In this document: piece after piece, positions 24,649 through 27,468 of the stretch
How the letters are laid out: each line of letters opens with the position of its first letter
Position numbering within the stretch: the first letter of the stretch is position 1
Assembly: GCA_018417955.1 (NCBI GenBank)
Contig: JACTVC010000073.1
Span: 1 to 27,468 of the forward strand
Origin: Laccaria trichodermophora
Taxonomy: Eukaryota; Basidiomycota; Agaricomycetes; Agaricales; Hydnangiaceae
Direction of reading: 5' to 3'
Length of the DNA stretch: 27,468 nucleotides
The notes under the pieces: model-generated
Databases searched by the model: none
Seen by the model: only the letters and a program-made list of their open reading frames with translations
What the model was told of the DNA's origin: nothing
Position numbers and translations under genes: made by a program

Positions 24649-24905
24649 ATGGTACGCCCTTTGTAACAGGATCTCTCACCGTGTTGCGAAATAACATTGT
24701 TTGAACAGGCGACAAATTCTGTCCTATTCTCACAAGACAACTCCACAACGTCTGTTTATAACACCCTCGCAAAGGAAGTCCAATGCTAGGGTCTTCCATA
24801 CGGCGGCCTCGGATTCGTCTCACACGTCCTTACCTACATCACGATTGTCTGCTTATGGCACGGTCGTAAACAAATGATGCCATTCCGGCGGCCCGGTTAT
24901 CATGG
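24649..24905 (+). pseudogene. 5' fragment of the membrane-protein family with nonsense codon
   Basis: An ATG-only exon (24649-24651) is followed by a 57-nt intron with GT-AG borders and then by an exon from 24709, as in the intact gene. After about 26 codons the frame has TAG where the intact gene has TAT (Tyr) in MRCYSLPYG. It then continues GLPYGGLGFVSHVLTYITIV, parallel to SLPYGAMGFVSHVLTYYAIA. Similarity ends around 24905 in a purine-rich tract, and the rest of the gene is missing. The nonsense codon plus the 3' loss make it a pseudogene. Confidence 0.8.
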
Positions 24906-26113
24906 TTGTGGGAGTATAAAAGGAAAGAGAGAAAAATTCCCAAAAAGGAAAGAGAAAAAGAGAAAAAGGAGGGATTTCCTGACTTATAGTAACCTTTGTC
25001 TTGGTAAAAAATCCAGAAAATTACCACAAAATACATACTTACAGTGGCCACCAACCTGTGAGCATGACATTGATTGTTATACCACTTTTTCATGATACTT
25101 CTGATGGTGAAGAATCAAAGTATGTATGGTAGCATTCTCAACCCTCAAAAGAAATTCACAAGAATAAAAGGGGTGTCTGCTATCCTTTCCTTCATATTGT
25201 TTTGAACCACATGAACCACAGGAATTTGTGCACTGATCCTTGTTAATTCAACCTCCACATCCTTTTTTTTTCACACTTCCAACATTTCCTTGCTTCATAT
25301 TTTATACTATGGACTGTCACAGAGGATTCAGAGATAAATTTTGAAATTAGAATTTCTCAATAGGTTGACCTTCATCTGGTTTGATTTCAAAGAACTTAAA
25401 TGGATACAATTTATCTGTGGATTGTAATAGTTTTATATCTGTGACACTTTAGCTCAAATTTGCCACTCATTTTTAAAGATTATATTAGTACACTTGTAAC
25501 ACATTACACTCTAGAAAAATGTAACATCTCTGGTATACCATAAAAAAAAGATCTCATCTGAAGGCACATAATTGCTTTCACAATTTTGATTTTGGCAAGT
25601 GGATCAGGTGTTATTAATCCTGTGTAGATTTTTTATTTTTCTGTTGGGTATCCAGCATGTGTGTCTACCCTGAGTTATTTTTCTCACCAGGCAGTACACT
25701 TGGTCCTGCAACTGAAATATTTTCAGGTGGAAAAGGCATATTATAGAGCATTGCTTGGTTTTGAATAGTGTAAAGACTGCTAATTAGTTGCTTTCCTGAT
25801 GATGAGGGCTGGGCCACTGGTAGAGTTTATTGCAATATGTTTGTGAAGCTCAGGGTATGAATTTGAGAGCTTCAACTCCTTTGCATTGAGATCTAGTTTC
25901 TGCCAGATTACATGTGCAGTTACTTTAGATGTTCCCCAAGCTGAAAGTACAGTTGATAAATGATTTTTTTGATTATCACGGGAAATGATGCTGCACGCAA
26001 TAATGTTGTGGGAGGGGAAGATGTAAAAAATGTCGAAAATTCAAAGTACAGGACAAGACATGGGCGTGGGAACTATATGCCATACATGGCAGCATCCGAA
26101 TACAGAAATCATA
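24906..26113. other. AT-rich non-coding stretch
   Basis: It begins with a purine-rich tract (24912-24975, G/A with runs of AAAAAG) and continues as AT-rich sequence without a coding frame. It sits between two broken gene copies, which suggests inserted or decayed transposon DNA, but I found no paired ends that define it. Confidence 0.5.
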
Positions 26114-26770
26114 GCAGCTGCTAATGTTTCCATTCTCGGAATTATTTTGGTAGCAGCTGCTACTGTCATGTGACCCCTAACGGGTCATCAGCACTAACAG
26201 GTCAACAAGCTATAGCACCACAACGATCCATGCTATGCATTCGAAATTTTGAACAGAGTTTGACAATGTACATGCGGCTGTGTGTGGAGATTTATTGGAC
26301 AGAACGTTGAGCAAGAGCTGAGATATAAGGGAGATAAGATGGTCACATTGTTGTTTTGCCAAGTTTGCCCATCAAAGCAAGTCTATCTAATTGACGACCA
26401 TTTCTCTCCACAGTGCTAGCCTCTATTGACACAAATATTTTTGAGAGTTTACAGTGGAGGTATTGGTAACTCGCACACAAGATTTTGAATCAGATAAGGA
26501 GAATATGAGGTGTCTAAGAATATTTTACGGTTGGCTTATGGGTGCTGACCAATTCAGGGCAAACGGGTCAAGGCATTTTAACACTATCCAAAAGCATCTC
26601 TCCAGGATAAAACTTACAGATACAATATGTATATGTTTCCTCCTACTCACTCGCAAAATTTTATGTGCTCCCAATGAGAGGGAGGCGTGCAATCTGCGAT
26701 TTAAGCTAAAGTGACCCGGTAATGGTCACATGACAGTAATGTTTCCAAATATGGAAACATTAGCAGCTGC
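26114..26770. mobile_element. Inverted-repeat element, TA-flanked (about 657 bp)
   Basis: The ends are GCAGCTGCTAATGTTTCCAT and its inverted copy, flanked on both sides by TA. A second inner match follows: TACTGTCATGTGACC near 26170 and its inverse near 26725. The right arm contains the palindrome AATGTTTCCATATTTGGAAACATT minus four central-pairing bases on inspection, and the left arm repeats AGCAGCTGCT a second time at 26152. A short open frame inside (26454-26714) has no transposase features. It looks like a non-autonomous DNA transposon. Its right edge lies directly against the truncated membrane-protein gene. Confidence 0.65.
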
Positions 26771-26772
26771 TA

Positions 26773-27468
26773 CTACCCACAGCCATGGGAACTCCGCCCA
26801 TTCCGGCCAATCAAATACTCATGGTTTGACCTGACTCTCGGGGTGGTGGGTCTATGTGGATCTACGGCCATGTCGATCGTTACGATTGTGAGGTGCCGGA
26901 ACACTTGGGAGTTGTTGGTTATCGCGATCTGGAAGTTGAACATGTCTATTTTGAATGGCATTACCGCAATTCATGTCGCCCTGCTCTTCTTGAAAGCTTC
27001 TCGAAAAGAGCGGCTGGAGGGTGCAGTAGTTGAAGTTCCGATGGACGATTTGGGAACTGAGCGGGAGGAGCAAGCAGCGCGATCTACTTCATTGAGACTG
27101 GAGCCGATAATCTTGGAGTCTGTGTCGTTGTGGATTTTTCTTTGTAAGGCTTTATACGTAAAGCTTCTTATCATAATTGCTTACAGGTCGAGTTCATTTT
27201 AGATATCCCTGGAATGATAGCAGGCATGTCCGGATTAATGAATCTAGTAAAACACAGTGAAGGACACAAAGGCGTTACGAAAACTATTGGCTTCTACCTC
27301 ATCGTCGGCCTTGGATTCTGGGCCTCTTTCATTGCTTCACGTGAAGCGATACTAGCATGCGAGCACGACAGTTCATTGGATTCACTGTGTGACCGTTTAT
27401 TAATCTGGCTGGGGTGGATGTATGCATTTATGATCCTTGCCGTGTTTTACAGCGACTTGGTATTGGGC
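26773..27468 (+). pseudogene. Membrane-protein family member truncated at its 5' end, 3' end outside window
   Basis: Homology to the intact gene starts abruptly at the edge of the inverted-repeat element: PQPWELRPFRPIKYSWFDL versus the PLWPARRVKYSKFDL region. It continues through NTWELLVIAIWKLNMSILNG and TAIHVALLFLKASRKE. Exons are about 26773-27143 and 27203-27468, and the intron interrupts the same T|AT tyrosine codon as in the intact gene. Downstream, IPGMIAGMSGLMNLV and FMILAVFYSDLVLG match the later membrane segments. The loop before the intron is longer and acidic. No in-frame start remains near the break; the first in-frame Met is in AMSIVTIV. It could be transcribed from another promoter, but as it stands the N-terminal part is missing. 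Confidence 0.75.

Noticed and set aside
24649..27468. One membrane-protein gene split by a single ~1.9-kb insertion
   Set aside because: The left piece (to FRRPGYHG) and the right piece (from PQPWELRPFRPIKYSW) overlap in alignment and differ in sequence, so they come from two different copies.

Overview
The window looks like nuclear DNA of a filamentous basidiomycete, most likely an agaricomycete. Genes are split by many short introns (mostly about 50-60 nt), with GT-AG borders that restore long reading frames. The recognisable proteins are eukaryotic: a SEACAT/GATOR2 WD40 subunit, a Ser/Thr kinase, a CorA-like transporter and an F-box protein. No rRNA, tRNA, CRISPR or bacterial-type operon was seen. 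All exon models were built by eye from splice signals and frame continuity.

Layout, left to right. (1) 1-2349, minus: 5' part of an RTC1/WDR24-like gene, running off the left edge, with an apparent 1-nt frame break. (2) 2585-4606, minus: a six-exon protein kinase with one probable GC-AG intron. (3) 4849-5121: an AT-rich inverted-repeat element (MITE). (4) 5161-6263, plus: coding-like sequence of unresolved structure. (5) 6387-6786: a TA-flanked mariner-type MITE. (6) 7309-9768, plus: a 13-exon CorA-like transporter whose frame needs a 2-nt microexon. (7) 10192-11916, minus: an F-box/LRR-like protein. (8) 12185-12830: a mosaic of a decayed F-box gene fragment and a proline-rich fragment related to the gene at 20011-21607. 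(9) 12830-14520: weak open frames and a CGT microsatellite. (10) 14521-19617, plus: a seven-exon gene for a protein of about 1593 aa with two metzincin-type zinc protease motifs. (11) 20011-21607, minus: a low-complexity protein with a 204-bp tandem repeat whose last unit is broken. (12) 22458-27468, plus: three members of a multi-pass membrane protein family. The first is intact, the second is a pseudogene with a nonsense codon, and the third has lost its 5' end at the edge of an inverted-repeat element (26114-26770) and runs off the right edge.

The left half carries mostly housekeeping or regulatory genes (TORC1 signalling, kinase, transporter). The right half is accessory in character: duplicated and broken genes, low-complexity repeats, MITEs and the large double-protease protein. 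The genes do not form an obvious pathway. The most notable items are the double-zincin protein, the 2-nt microexon, and the decaying membrane-protein family with a conserved ATG-only first exon.
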